Source: Desmodus rotundus
Lineage: Eukaryota > Chordata > Mammalia > Chiroptera > Phyllostomidae
Reading direction: 5' to 3'
DNA: 64,000 nucleotides
Assembly (NCBI RefSeq): GCF_022682495.2
Contig: NC_071392.1
Location: 58,491,459 to 58,555,458 of the forward strand
Position 1 is the stretch's first letter. Each line of letters starts with the position of its first letter. This document shows, piece by piece, positions 50,204 to 62,574 of this stretch. The position numbers were made by a program, and so were the translations under genes. Below the pieces are notes generated by a model. That model saw nothing but the letters and a program-made list of their open reading frames with translations, had not been told where the DNA came from and did no database searches.

Positions 50204-52011
50204 GATTTCAGTAGCATTTGCTTTAGGACACAACCCACAGCTCTGATATATCAGAAGATTTCTGTTTAAAGATAGAGTTAGGGTTAGGGCTAGCATTACG
50301 ATTATGGAAAGGATAAGCTTTATCATGAGGGTAGGGATAGGGATAGGGTTAGGGTTAGGGTTAGGGTTAGGGATAGGGATAGGGTTAGGGTTAGGGTTAG
50401 GGTTAGGGATAGGGTTAGGGTTAGGGTTATGGATAGGGTTAGGGTTTGCGTTAGGGTTAGGGATAGGGTTAGGGTTAGGGTTATGGATAGGGTTAGGGTT
50501 AGGGTTAGGGTTAGCGTTAGGGATAGGTTTAGCATTAGCGTTTGGGTTAATGTTACATATAGGTTTAGGGCTAGGGCTAAAGCTAGATGACGGGCACAGG
50601 TAGAGGACCGTGTGCCATGGAAGATCCTGCATTTCATAGGTGTCTTAGTCCTGTGCTTTCACGCAGTCCGTTGAGGACGAGAAAGTGATTCTGTAGATCG
50701 TTGCACTGAAACACAGCAAGGTAAAAATAACAGAGCAAGAGAGCTGATCATAAGTTCTGAAGAGGGTATGTATATGGTACAAGGCACTCATTTCCAATTC
50801 AACTGCTATGAGCACATTGATCTAGTGCTGCGTTCATGCTTAAAGCCACTTCTCAGGAACATGTTCATTCCCGAGTAACTTGGCAGCTTTCAAAGCGTTC
50901 ACTCCTGTGCTGTGTGAGAGAGTCACTCGGATAGAGTACGGGGACTGCTAGCTGCACGTGCATTTCCACGTTGCAAACACTGTATGGGCAAAGTGAGGTA
51001 GTAGGCGGTTGCCTCTCTTCTTCCCGGGGCTACGCTTTTCTGATGGAAAAAGTACCTAGGAGAAAACTCTACTGTGGAAGCTCATTCCGCTTCAAGGATC
51101 ACAAAGTGCTATGCTAGCATTCCCTCCCTTGCTGACGGGAGATCATTTCAGTAGCTCCTGCACTATGACACGAGCCAGAGATGCTATATGGCAGCAAGGT
51201 TCTTGGACAGGATGCTCACAAGGGTACGTCCTATGTGACACACCGCTGCTTTCATCTCCTACTGAAATGAGAACATTGATAACACGTCCAATAGTGTGGA
51301 TGGCTTTTGTTGAGAACACTTTTCGCACGACTTGATATAATTGCTGAATGACGCAGGGGAGCGCAAAGTCTTCACTGCTGTATTCTCAGAGTGGAATGAA
51401 TGGCCTGGTAGGCCCAGGAGGTACTTTTAGCTTCTTCCTCTTCGAATGCTTCACGAACGGGTGGAGTCCGAGGGACGTGGTATAGTCTCCATGGTTTCTT
51501 AGGCTACAGTCTTCTTCTCCCATCACATCCGCTACGGAAATGACAACATTGAGAAGACGTTGAACACTCAGACGGCTTTGGAGAAAAACCCGCTTCCTAC
51601 GAAATAGGTTGATTCCCGAGTGCGTTTGAGGAGCAAACAAATCTTCAGGAACGTATTATCTTCCACTGGGAGCCCCACAGGCTACTCTGACATTGACATT
51701 CCCTTAGGTCTTCCGAGACTTGGAGGCCAAGTCGCGTAGCATGGCCTAGCGGCCTTCCAACGTCCGCATACGCTTTGCTCGCAGAACGCGTAATTTGGCG
51801 AAAACAGTGGTAGCCAAGCTTACTCTGGGTCATAGTTGGCATAGTCCTGTGCTTCCGTTCACTCATTTGTTTTGGGCAACGTGATTCCACAAGTCTGTGG
51901 CTAGCAAAGTTACCGCCAAGGTGATCCTACAGAAAACCAATTGAAATGACGTTCCGAATCGGTGGCTTCTAGCGGCATCCCACACATTTCGCACTCTACT
52001 GAAACGAGTGC
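50204..52011 (+). repeat. Satellite unit 26, right part (1,808 bp, long block, right subfamily)
   Basis: First unit after the gap. It carries right-subfamily alleles: GTAGCATTTGCTTTAGG, CCTCCCTTGCTG near 51122, ACTTGATATAAT near 51330 and GATCCTACAG near 51923. With unit 28 it shares GACGGGCACAGG, GGACCGTGTGCCATGGAAGATCC and CTGCACTATGAC. A private one-base deletion (GTATGTATATGG) lies near 50770. The inferred full length is about 2,150 bp. Confidence 0.96.
50274..50584 (+). repeat. Telomere-like hexamer block, very long form (311 bp)
   Basis: The excess is 114 bp (19 hexamers). Several sub-blocks of GGGTTA are separated by GGGATA and TGGATA, with a GTTTGCGTTAGGG variant near 50453. Confidence 0.94.
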
Positions 52012-54108
52012 ATTGACCTAGTGTTACCCGCTGGAGATAAAGTTTTCTAATAAGGGACTTGTATGAGACATCCGGAGTCCCTAGTTGTTTGGAAGCTTTC
52101 CATGAATTCCTTGCTATTCTATCAGAAGGAAATTCAATCGCATAGAGTCAGTGGGCTGTGAGCTTCATGGGCATATGTACGTTCGAGAAAGAGTTTTGTC
52201 CACAAGACACAGTAGTCAGTAGCTGCAGGAGATCTTCGGCCTCTGCTGTTTTCCCGGACAAAAGAGAGCGGCGAAAAGCCCACACTCGCAGCTCATTGTC
52301 CTGCGGAGGTCTGAAACTGCTCTGCTCCTGTTCATTCACTACGGATTGAAAATGATTTCAGTAGCATTTGCTTTAGGACACAACCCACAGCTCTGATATA
52401 TCAGAAGATTTCTGTTTAAAGATAGAGTTAGGGTTAGGGCTAGCATTACGATTATGGAAAGGATAAGCTTTATCATGAGGGTAGGGATAGGGATAGGGTT
52501 AGGGTTAGGGTTAGGGTTAGGGATAGGGATAGGGTTAGGGTTAGGGTTAGGGTTAGGGATAGGGTTAGGGTTATGGTTATGGATAGGGTTAGGGTTAGTG
52601 TTAGGGTTAGCGTTAGGGATAGGTTTAGCATTAGCGTTTGGGTTAATGTTACATATAGGTTTAGGGCTAGAGCTAAAGCTAGATGACGGCCACAGGTAGA
52701 GGACAGTGTGCCATAGAAGATCGTGCATTTCAGAGCTGTCTTAGCCCTGTGCTTTCACGCAGTCCGTTGAGGACGAGAAAGTGATTCTGTAGATCGTTGC
52801 ACTGAAACACAGCAAGGTAAAAATAACAGAGCAAGAGAGCTGATCATAAGTTCTGAAGAGGGTATGTGAAGTGGTACAAGGCACTCATTTCCAATTCAAC
52901 TGCTATGAGCACATTGATCTAGTGCTGCGTTCATGCTTAAAGCCACTTCTCAGGAACATGTTCATTCCCGAGACACTTGGCAGCTTTCAAAGCGTTCACT
53001 CCTGTGCTGTGTGAGAGAGTCACTCGGATAGAGTACGGGGACTGCTAGCTGCACGTGCATTTCCACGTTGCAAACACTGTATGGGCAAAGTGAGGTAGTA
53101 GGCGGTTGCCTCTCTTCTTCCCGGGGCTACGCTTTTCTGATGGAAAAAGTACCTAGGAGAAAACTCTACTGTGGAAGCTCATTCCGCTTCAAGGATCACA
53201 AAGTGCTATGCTAGCATTCCCTCCCTTGCTGACGGGAGATCATTTCAGTAGCTCCTGCGCTATGACACGAGCCAGAGATGCTATATGGCAGCAAGGTTCT
53301 TGGACAGGATGCTCACAAGGGTACGTCCTATGTGACACACCGCTGCTTTCATCTCCTACTGAAATGAGAACATTGATAACACGTCCAATAGTGTGGATGG
53401 CTTTTGTTGAGAACACTTTTCGCACGACTTGATATAATTGCTGAATGACGCAGGGGAGCGCAAAGTCTTCACTGCTGTATTCTCAGAGTGGAATGAATGG
53501 CCTGGTAGGCCCAGGAGGTACTTTTAGCTTCTTCCTCTTCGAATGCTTCACGAACGGGTGGAGTCCGAGGGACGTGGTATAGTCTCCATGGTTTCTTAGG
53601 CTACAGTCTTCTTCTCCCATCACATCCGCTACGGAAATGACAAAATTGAGAAGACGTTGAACACTCAGACGGCTTTGGAGAAAAACCCGCTTCCTACGAA
53701 ATAGGTTGATTCCCGAGTGCGTTTGAGGAGCAAACGAATCTTCAGGAACGTATTATCTTCCACTGGGAGCCCCACAGGCTACTCTGACATTGACATTCCC
53801 TTAGGTCTTCCGAGACTTGGAGGCCAAGTCGCGTAGCATGGCCTAGCGGCCTTCCAACGTCCGCATACGCTTTGCTCGCAGAACGCGTAATTTGGCGAAA
53901 ACAGTGGTAGCCAAGCTTACTCTGGGTCATAGTTGGCATAGTCCTGTGCTTCCGTTCACTCATTTGTTTTGGGCAACGTGATTCCACAAGTCTGTGGCTA
54001 GCAAAGTTACCGCCAAGGTGATCCTACAGAAAACCAATTGAAATGACGTACCGAATCGGTGGCTTCTAGCGGCATCCCACACATTTCGCACTCTACTGAA
54101 ACGAGTGC
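52012..54108 (+). repeat. Satellite unit 27 (2,097 bp, right subfamily)
   Basis: Block 52424-52680. Its marker alleles are GAAAGAGTTTTG near 52186, ATGGTTATGG in the block, GCTAGAGCTAAAG, GATCGTGCATTTCAGAGCTG and CCGAGACACTTGG near 52970; most recur in units 30 and 32. Private changes are GAGATAAAGTTT near 52037, CATCCGGAGTCC near 52072, GTGAAGTGG near 52866 and ACAAAATTGAG near 53641. Confidence 0.97.
52424..52680 (+). repeat. Telomere-like hexamer block, long form (257 bp)
   Basis: The 60-bp excess carries two adjacent TGGNTA-type hexamers (ATGGTTATGGAT near 52572) and one GTGTTA. Confidence 0.94.
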
Positions 54109-56265
54109 ATTGACCTAGTGTTACCCGCTGGAGATGAAGTTTTCTAATAAGGGACTTGTATGAGACATCCTGAGTCCCTAGTTGTTTGGAAGCTTTCCAT
54201 GAATTCCTTGCTATTCTATCAGAAGGAAATTCAATCGCATAGAGTCAGTGGGCTGTGAGCTTCATGGGCATATGTACGTTCGAGAAACAGTTTTGTCCAC
54301 AAGACACGGTAGTCAGTAGCTGCAGGAGATCTTCGGCCTCTGCTGTTTTCCCGGACAAAAGAGAGCGGCGAAAAGCCCACACTCGCAGCTCATTGTCCTG
54401 CGGAGGTCTGAAACTGCTATGCTCCTGTTCATTCACTACGGATTGAAAATGATTTCAGTAGCATTTGCTTTAGGACACAACCCACAGCTCTGATATATCA
54501 GAAGATTTCTGTTTAAAGATAGAGTTAGGGTTAGGGCTAGCATTACGATTATGGAAAGGATAAGCTTTATCATGAGGGTAGGGATAGGGATAGGGTTAGG
54601 GTTAGGGTTAGGGTTAGGGATAGGGATAGGGTTAGGGTTAGGGTTAGGGTTAGGGATAGGGTTAGGGTTAGGGTTATGGATAGGGTTAGGGTTAGCGTTA
54701 GGGTTAGGGATAGGGTTAGGGTTAGGGTTATGGATAGGGTTAGGGTTAGGGTTAGGGTTAGGGTTAGCGTTAGGTATAAGTTTAGCATTAGCGTTTGGGT
54801 TAATGTTACATATAGGTTTAGGGCTAGGGCTAAAGCTAGATGACGGGCACAGGTAGAGGACCGTGTGCCATGGAAGATCCTGCATTTCATAGGTGTCTTA
54901 GTCCTGTGCTTTCACGCAGTCCGTTGAGGACGAGAAAGTGATTCTGTAGATCGTTGCACTGAAACACAGCAAGGTAAAAATAACAGAGCAAGAGAGCTGA
55001 TCATAAGTTCTGAAGAGGGTATGTGATATGGTACAAGGCACTCATTTCCAATTCAACTGCTATGAGCACATTGATCTAGTGCTGCGTTCATGCTTAAAGC
55101 CACTTCTCAGGAACATGTTCATTCCCGAGTAACTTGGCAGCTTTCAAACCGTTCACTCCTGTGCTGTGTGAGAGAGTCACTCGGATAGAGTACGGGGACT
55201 GCTAGCTGCACGTGCATTTCCACGTTGCAAACACTGTATGGGCAAAGTGAGGTAGTAGGCGGTTGCCTCTCTTCTTCCCGGGGCTACGCTTTTCTGATGG
55301 AAAAAGTACCTAGGAGAAAACTCTACTGTGGAAGCTCATTCCGCTTCAAGGATCACAAAGTGCTATGCTAGCATTCCCTCCCTTGCTGACGGGAGATCAT
55401 TTCAGTAGCTCCTGCACTATGACACGAGCCAGAGATGCTATATGGCAGCAAGGTTCTTGGACAGGATGCTCACAAGGGTACGTCCTATGTGACACACCGC
55501 TGCTTTCATCTCCTACTGAAATGAGAACATTGATAACACGTCCAATAGTGTGGATGGCTTTTGTTGAGAACACTTTTCGCACGACTTGATATAATTGCTG
55601 AATGACGCAGGGGAGCGCAAAGTCTTCACTGCTGTATTCTCAGAGTGGAATGAATGGCCTGGTAGGCCCAGGAGGTACTTTTAGCTTCTTCCTCTTCGAA
55701 TGCTTCACGAACGGGTGGAGTCCGAGGGACGTGGTAAAGTCTCCATGGTTTCGTAGGCTACAGTCTTCTTCTCCCATCACATCCGCTACGGAAATGACAA
55801 CATTGAGAAGACGTTGAACACTCAGACGGCTTTGGAGAAAAACCCGCTTCCTACGAAATAGGTTGATTCCCGAGTGCGTTTGAGGAGCAAACAAATCTTC
55901 AGGAACGTATTATCTTCCACTGGGAGCCCCACAGGCTACTCTGACATTGACATTCCCTTAGGTCTTCCGAGACTTGGAGGCCAAGTCGCGTAGCATGGCC
56001 TAGCGGCCTTCCAACGTCCGCATACGCTTTGCTCGCAGAACGCGTAATTTGGCGAAAACAGTGGTAGCCAAGCTTACTCTGGGTCATAGTTGGCATAGTC
56101 CTGTGCTTCCGTTCACTCATTTGTTTTGGGCCACGTGATTCCACAAGTCTGTGGCTAGCAAAGTTACCGCCAAGGTGATCCTACAGAAAACCAATTGAAA
56201 TGACGTTCCGAATCGGTGGCTTCTAGCGGCATCCCACACATTTCGCACTCTACTGAAACGAGTGC
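54109..56265 (+). repeat. Satellite unit 28 (2,157 bp, longest complete unit)
   Basis: Block 54521-54837 with a 120-bp excess. It shares the post-block alleles GACGGGCACAGG and GGACCGTGTGCCATGG with unit 26. Private changes are AGGTATAAGTTT near 54773, GGTAAAGTCTCC near 55733 and TTTCGTAGGC near 55750. Confidence 0.97.
54521..54837 (+). repeat. Telomere-like hexamer block, longest form (317 bp)
   Basis: Twenty hexamers longer than the basic block. It repeats the sub-block GGGATA-(GGGTTA)n-TGGATA, with an internal GCGTTA near 54692 and a closing GCGTTA. It is similar in order to the unit 26 block. Confidence 0.94.
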
Positions 56266-58374
56266 ATTGACCTAGTGTTACCCGCCGGAGATGAAGTTTT
56301 CTAATAAGGGACTTGTATGAGACATCCTGAGTCCCTAGTTGTTTGGAAGCTTTGCATGAATTCCTTGCTATTCTATCAGAAGGAAATTCAATCGCATAGA
56401 GTCAGTGGGCTGTGAACTTCATGGGCATATGTACGTTCGAGAAACAGTTTTGTCCACAAGACACAGTAGTCAGTAGCTGCAGGAGATCTTCGGCCTCTGC
56501 TGTTTTCCCGGACAAAAGAGAGCGGCGAAAAGCCCACACTCGCAGCTCATTGTCCTGCGGAGGTCTGAAACTGCTATGCTCCTGTTCATTCACTACGGAT
56601 TGAAAATGATTTCAGTAGCATTTGCTTTAGGACACAACCCACAGCTCTGATATATCAGAAGATTTCTGTTTAAAGATAGAGTTAGGGTTAGGGCTAGCAT
56701 TACGATTATGGAAAGGATAAGCTTTATCATGAGGGTAGGGATAGGGATAGGGTTAGGGTTAGGGTTAGGGTTAGGGATAGGGATAGGGTTAGGGTTAGGG
56801 TTAGGGTTAGGGATAGGGTTAGGGTTAGGGTTATGGATAGGGTTAGGGTTAGGGTTAGGGTTAGGGTTAGGGTTAGCGTTAGGGATAGGTTTAGCATTAG
56901 CGTTTGGGTTAATGTTACATATAGGTTTAGGGCTAGAGCTAAAGCTAGATGACGGCCACAGGTAGAGGACAGTGTGCCATAGAAGATCGTGCATTTCAGA
57001 GCTGTCTTAGCCCTGTGCTTTCACGCAGTCCGTTGAGGACGAGAAAGTGATTCTGTAGATCGTTGCACTGAAACACAGCAAGGTAAAAATAACAGAGCAA
57101 GAGAGCTGATCATAAGTTCTGAAGAGGGTATGTCATGTGGTACAAGGCACTCATTTCCAATTCAACTGCTATGAGCACATTGATCTAGTGCTGCGTTCAT
57201 GCTTAAAGCCACTTCTCAGGAACATGTTCATTCCCGAGACACTTGGCAGCTTTCAAAGCGTTCACTCCTGTGCTGTGTGAGAGAGTCACTCGGATAGAGT
57301 ACGGGGACTGCTAGCTGCACGTGCATTTCCACGTTGCAAACACTGTATGGGCAAAGTGAGGTAGTAGGCGGTTGCCTCTCTTCTTCCCGGGGCTACGCTT
57401 TTCTGATGGAAAAAGTACCTAGGAGAAAACTCTACTGTGGAAGCTCATTCCGCTTCAAGGATCACAAAGTGCTATGCTAGCATTCCCTCCCTTGCTGACG
57501 GGAGATCATTTCAGTAGCTCCTGCGCTATGACACGAGCCAGAGATGCTATATGGCAGCAAGGTTCTTGGACAGGATGCTCACAAGGGTACGTCCTATGTG
57601 ACACACCGCTGCTTTCATCTCCTACTGAAATGAGAACATTGATAACACGTCCAATAGTGTGGATGGCTTTTGTTGAGAACACTTTTCGCACGACTTGATA
57701 TAATTGCTGAATGACGCAGGGGAGCGCAAAGTCTTCACTGCTGTATTCTCAGAGTGGAATGAATGGCCTGGTAGGCCCAGGAGGTACTTTTAGCTTCTTC
57801 CTCTTCGAATGCTTCACGAACGGGTGGAGTCCGAGGGACGTGGTATAGTCTCCATGGTTTCTTAGGCTACAGTCTTCTTCTCCCATCACATCCGCTACGG
57901 AAATGACAACATTGAGAAGACGTTGAACACTGAGACGGCTTTGGAGAAAAACCCGCTTCCTACGAAATAGGTTGATTCCCGAGTGCGTTTGAGGAGCAAA
58001 CAAATCTTCAGGAACGTATTATCTTCCACTGGGAGCCCCACAGGCTACTCTGACATTGACATTCCCTTAGGTCTTCCGAGACTTGGAGGCCAAGTCGCGT
58101 AGCATGGCCTAGCGGCCTTCCAACGTCCGCATACGCTTTGCTCGCAGAACGCGTAATTTGGCGAAAACAGTGGTAGCCAAGCTTACTCTGGGTCATAGTT
58201 GGCATAGTCCTGTGCTTCCGTTCACTCATTTGTTTTGGGCAACGTGATTCCACAAGTCTGTGGCTAGCAAAGTTACCGCCAAGGTGATCCTACAGAAAAC
58301 CAATTGAAATGACGTTCCGAATCGGTGGCTTCTAGCGGCATCCCACACATTTCGCACTCTACTGAAACGAGTGC
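56266..58374 (+). repeat. Satellite unit 29 (2,109 bp, higher-order type b)
   Basis: Block 56678-56946. It is marked by CCCGCCGGAG near 56281, CTTTGCATGAA near 56350, GTGAACTTCATG near 56412 and ATGTCATGTGG near 57130. All recur in unit 31. Confidence 0.97.
56678..56946 (+). repeat. Telomere-like hexamer block, long form (269 bp)
   Basis: The 72-bp excess ends in an uninterrupted run of six GGGTTA before the closing GCGTTA. The otherwise similar unit 31 has five. Confidence 0.94.
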
Positions 58375-60471
58375 ATTGACCTAGTGTTACCCGCTGGAGA
58401 TGAAGTTTTCTAATAAGGGACTTGTATGAGACATCCTGAGTCCCTAGTTGTTTGGAAGCTTTCCATGAATTCCTTGCTATTCTATCAGAAGGAAATTCAA
58501 TCGCATAGAGTCAGTGGGCTGTGAGCTTCATGGGCATATGTACGTTCGAGAAAGAGTTTTGTCCACAAGACACGGTAGTCAGTAGCTGCAGGAGATCTTC
58601 GGCCTCTGCTGTTTTCCCGGACAAAAGAGAGCGGCGAAAAGCCCACACTCGCAGCTCATTGTCCTGCGGAGGTCTGAAACTGCTATGCTCCTGTTCATTC
58701 ACTACGGATTGAAAATGATTTCAGTAGCATTTGCTTTAGGACACAACCCACAGCTCTGATATATCAGAAGATTTCTGTTTAAAGATAGAGTTAGGGTTAG
58801 GGCTAGCATTACGATTATGGAAAGGATAAGCTTTATCATGAGGGTAGGGATAGGGATAGGGTTAGGGTTAGGGTTAGGGTTAGGGATAGGGATAGGGTTA
58901 GGGTTAGGGTTAGGGTTAGGGATAGGGTTAGGGTTATGGTTATGGATAGGGTTAGGGTTAGGGTTAGGGTTAGCGTTAGGGATAGGTTTAGCATTAGCGT
59001 TTGGGTTAATGTTACATATAGGTTTAGGGCTAGAGCTAAAGCTAGATGACGGCCAGAGGTAGAGGACAGTGTGCCATAGAAGATCGTGCATTTCAGAGCT
59101 GTCTTAGCCCTGTGCTTTCACGCAGTCCGTTGAGGACGAGAAAGTGATTCTGTAGATCGTTGCACTGAAACACAGCAAGGTAAAAATAACAGAGCAAGAG
59201 AGCTGATCATAAGTTCTGAAGAGGGTATGTGATGTGGTACAAGGCACTCATTTCCAATTCAACTGCTATGAGCACATTGATCTAGTGCTGCGTTCATGCT
59301 TAAAGCCACTTCTCAGGAACATGTTCATTCCCGAGACACTTGGCAGCTTTCAAAGCGTTCACTCCTGTGCTGTGTGAGAGAGTCACTCGGATAGAGTACG
59401 GGGACTGCTAGCTGCACGTGCATTTCCACGTTGCAAACACTGTATGGGCAAAGTGAGGTAGTAGGCGGTTGCCTCTCTTCTTCCCGGGGCTACGCTTTTC
59501 TGATGGAAAAAGTACCTAGGAGAAAACTCTACTGTGGAAGCTCATTCCGCTTCAAGGATCACAAAGTGCTATGCTAGCATTCCCTCCCTTGCTGACGGGA
59601 GATCATTTCAGTAGCTCCTGCGCTATGACACGAGCCAGAGATGCTATATGGCAGCAAGGTTCTTGGACAGGATGCTCACAAGGGTACGTCCTATGTGACA
59701 CACCGCTGCTTTCATCTCCTACTGAAATGAGAACATTGATAACACGTCCAATAGTGTGGATGGCTTTTGTTGAGAACACTTTTCGCACGACTTGATATAA
59801 TTGCTGAATGACGCAGGGGAGCGCAAAGTCTTCACTGCTGTATTCTCAGAGTGGAATGAATGGCCTGGTAGGCCCAGGAGGTACTTTTAGCTTCTTCCTC
59901 TTCGAATGCTTCACGAACGGGTGGAGTCCGAGGGACGTGGTATAGTCTCCATGGTTTCTTAGGCTACAGTCTTCTTCTCCCATCACATCCGCTACGGAAA
60001 TGACAACATTGAGAAGACGTTGAACACTGAGACGGCTTTGGAGAAAAACCCGCTTCCTACGAAATAGGTTGATTCCCGAGTGCGTTTGAGGAGCAAACAA
60101 ATCTTCAGGAACGTATTATCTTCCACTGGGAGCCCCACAGGCTACTCTGACATTGACATTCCCTTAGGTCTTCCGAGACTTGGAGGCCAAGTCGCGTAGC
60201 ATGGCCTAGCGGCCTTCCAACGTCCGCATACGCTTTGCTCGCAGAACGCGTAATTTGGCGAAAACAGTGGTAGCCAAGCTTACTCTGGGTCATAGTTGGC
60301 ATAGTCCTGTGCTTCCGTTCACTCATTTGTTTTGGGCCACGTGATTCCACAAGTCTGTGGCTAGCAAAGTTACCGCCAAGGTGATCCTACAGAAAACCAA
60401 TTGAAATGACGTTCCGAATCGGTGGCTTCTAGCGGCATCCCACACATTTCGCACTCTACTGAAACGAGTGC
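58375..60471 (+). repeat. Satellite unit 30 (2,097 bp, higher-order type a)
   Basis: Block 58787-59043. It is marked by GAAAGAGTTTTG near 58549, ACACGGTAGTC near 58568, ATGGTTATGG in the block, GGCCAGAGGTAG near 59051 and GATGTGGTAC near 59231. The same set is seen in unit 32, 4,200 bp away. Confidence 0.97.
58787..59043 (+). repeat. Telomere-like hexamer block, long form (257 bp)
   Basis: The 60-bp excess carries ATGGTTATGGAT. It closes with four GGGTTA and GCGTTA. By eye it is the same as the unit 32 block. Confidence 0.94.
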
Positions 60472-62574
60472 ATTGACCTAGTGTTACCCGCCGGAGATGA
60501 AGTTTTCTAATAAGGGACTTGTATGAGACATCCTGAGTCCCTAGTTGTTTGGAAGCTTTGCATGAATTCCTTGCTATTCTATCAGAAGGAAATTCAATCG
60601 CATAGAGTCAGTGGGCTGTGAACTTCATGGGCATATGTACGTTCGAGAAACAGTTTTGTCCACAAGACACAGTAGTCAGTATCTGCAGGAGATCTTCGGC
60701 CTCTGCTGTTTTCCCGGACAAAAGAGAGCGGCGAAAAGCCCACACTCGCAGCTCATTGTCCTGCGGAGGTCTGAAACTGCTATGCTCCTGTTCATTCACT
60801 ACGGATTGAAAATGATTTCAGTAGCATTTGCTTTAGGACACAACCCACAGCTCTGATATATCAGAAGATTTCTGTTTAAAGATAGAGTTAGGGTTAGGGC
60901 TAGCATTACGATTATGGAAAGGATAAGCTTTATCATGAGGGTAGGGATAGGGATAGGGTTAGGGTTAGGGTTAGGGTTAGGGATAGGGATAGGGTTAGGG
61001 TTAGGGTTAGGGTTAGGGATAGGGTTAGGGTTAGGGTTATGGATAGGGTTAGGGTTAGGGTTAGGGTTAGGGTTAGCGTTAGGGATAGGTTTAGCATTAG
61101 CGTTTGGGTTAATGTTACATATAGGTTTAGGGCTAGAGCTAAAGCTAGATGACGGCCACAGGTAGAGGACAGTGTGCCATAGAAGATCGTGCATTTCAGA
61201 GCTGTCTTAGCCCTGTGCTTTCACGCAGTCCGTTGAGGACGAGAAAGTGATTCTGTAGATCGTTGCACTGAAACACAGCAAGGTAAAAATAACAGAGCAA
61301 GAGAGCTGATCATAAGTTCTGAAGAGGGTATGTCATGTGGTACAAGGCACTCATTTCCAATTCAACTGCTATGAGCACATTGATCTAGTGCTGCGTTCAT
61401 GCTTAAAGCCACTTCTCAGGAACATGTTCATTCCCGAGACACTTGGCAGCTTTCAAAGCGTTCACTCCTGTGCTGTGTGAGAGAGTCACTCGGATAGAGT
61501 ACGGGGACTGCTAGCTGCACGTGCATTTCCACGTTGCAAACACTGTATGGGCAAAGTGAGGTAGTAGGCGGTTGCCTCTCTTCTTCCCGGGGCTACGCTT
61601 TTCTGATGGAAAAAGTACCTAGGAGAAAACTCTACTGTGGAAGCTCATTCCGCTTCAAGGATCACAAAGTGCTATGCTAGCATTCCCTCCCTTGCTGACG
61701 GGAGATCATTTCAGTAGCTCCTGCGCTATGACACGAGCCAGAGATGCTATATGGCAGCAAGGTTCTTGGACAGGATGCTCACAAGGGTACGTCCTATGTG
61801 ACACACCGCTGCTTTCATCTCCTACTGAAATGAGAACATTGATAACACGTCCAATAGTGTGGATGGCTTTTGTTGAGAACACTTTTCGCACGACTTGATA
61901 TAATTGCTGAATGACGCAGGGGAGCGCAAAGTCTTCACTGCTGTATTCTCAGAGTGGAATGAATGGCCTGGTAGGCCCAGGAGGTACTTTTAGCTTCTTC
62001 CTCTTCGAATGCTTCACGAACGGGTGGAGTCCGAGGGACGTGGTATAGTCTCCATGGTTTCTTAGGCTACAGTCTTCTTCTCCCATCACATCCGCTACGG
62101 AAATGACAACATTGAGAAGACGTTGAACACTGAGACGGCTTTGGAGAAAAACCCGCTTCCTACGAAATAGGTTGATTCCCGAGTGCGTTTGAGGAGCAAA
62201 CAAATCTTCAGGAACGTATTATCTTCCACTGGGAGCCCCACAGGCTACTCTGACATTGACATTCCCTTAGGTCTTCCGAGACTTGGAGGCCAAGTCGCGT
62301 AGCATGGCCTAGCGGCCTTCCAACGTCCGCATACGCTTTGCTCGCAGAACGCGTAATTTGGCGAAAACAGTGGTAGCCAAGCTTACTCTGGGTCATAGTT
62401 GGCATAGTCCTGTGCTTCCGTTCACTCATTTGTTTTGGGCAACGTGATTCCACAAGTCTGTGGCTAGCAAAGTTACCGCCAAGGTGATCCTACAGAAAAC
62501 CAATTGAAATGACGTACCGAATCGGTGGCTTCTAGCGGCATCCCACACATTTCGCACTCTACTGAAACGAGTGC
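60472..62574 (+). repeat. Satellite unit 31 (2,103 bp, higher-order type b)
   Basis: Block 60884-61146. It has the unit 29 markers CCCGCCGGAG, CTTTGCATGAA, GTGAACTTCATG and ATGTCATGTGG. AGTATCTGCAGG near 60681 is private. ATGACGTACCG near 62511 is shared with the end of unit 27. Confidence 0.97.
60884..61146 (+). repeat. Telomere-like hexamer block, long form (263 bp)
   Basis: It differs from the unit 29 block by one GGGTTA fewer in the last run, a single-hexamer slippage between otherwise near-identical units. Confidence 0.94.

Noticed and set aside
49838..50632. A 264-codon minus-strand ORF
   Set aside because: It runs through the 240 Ns and joins two unrelated repeat phases.
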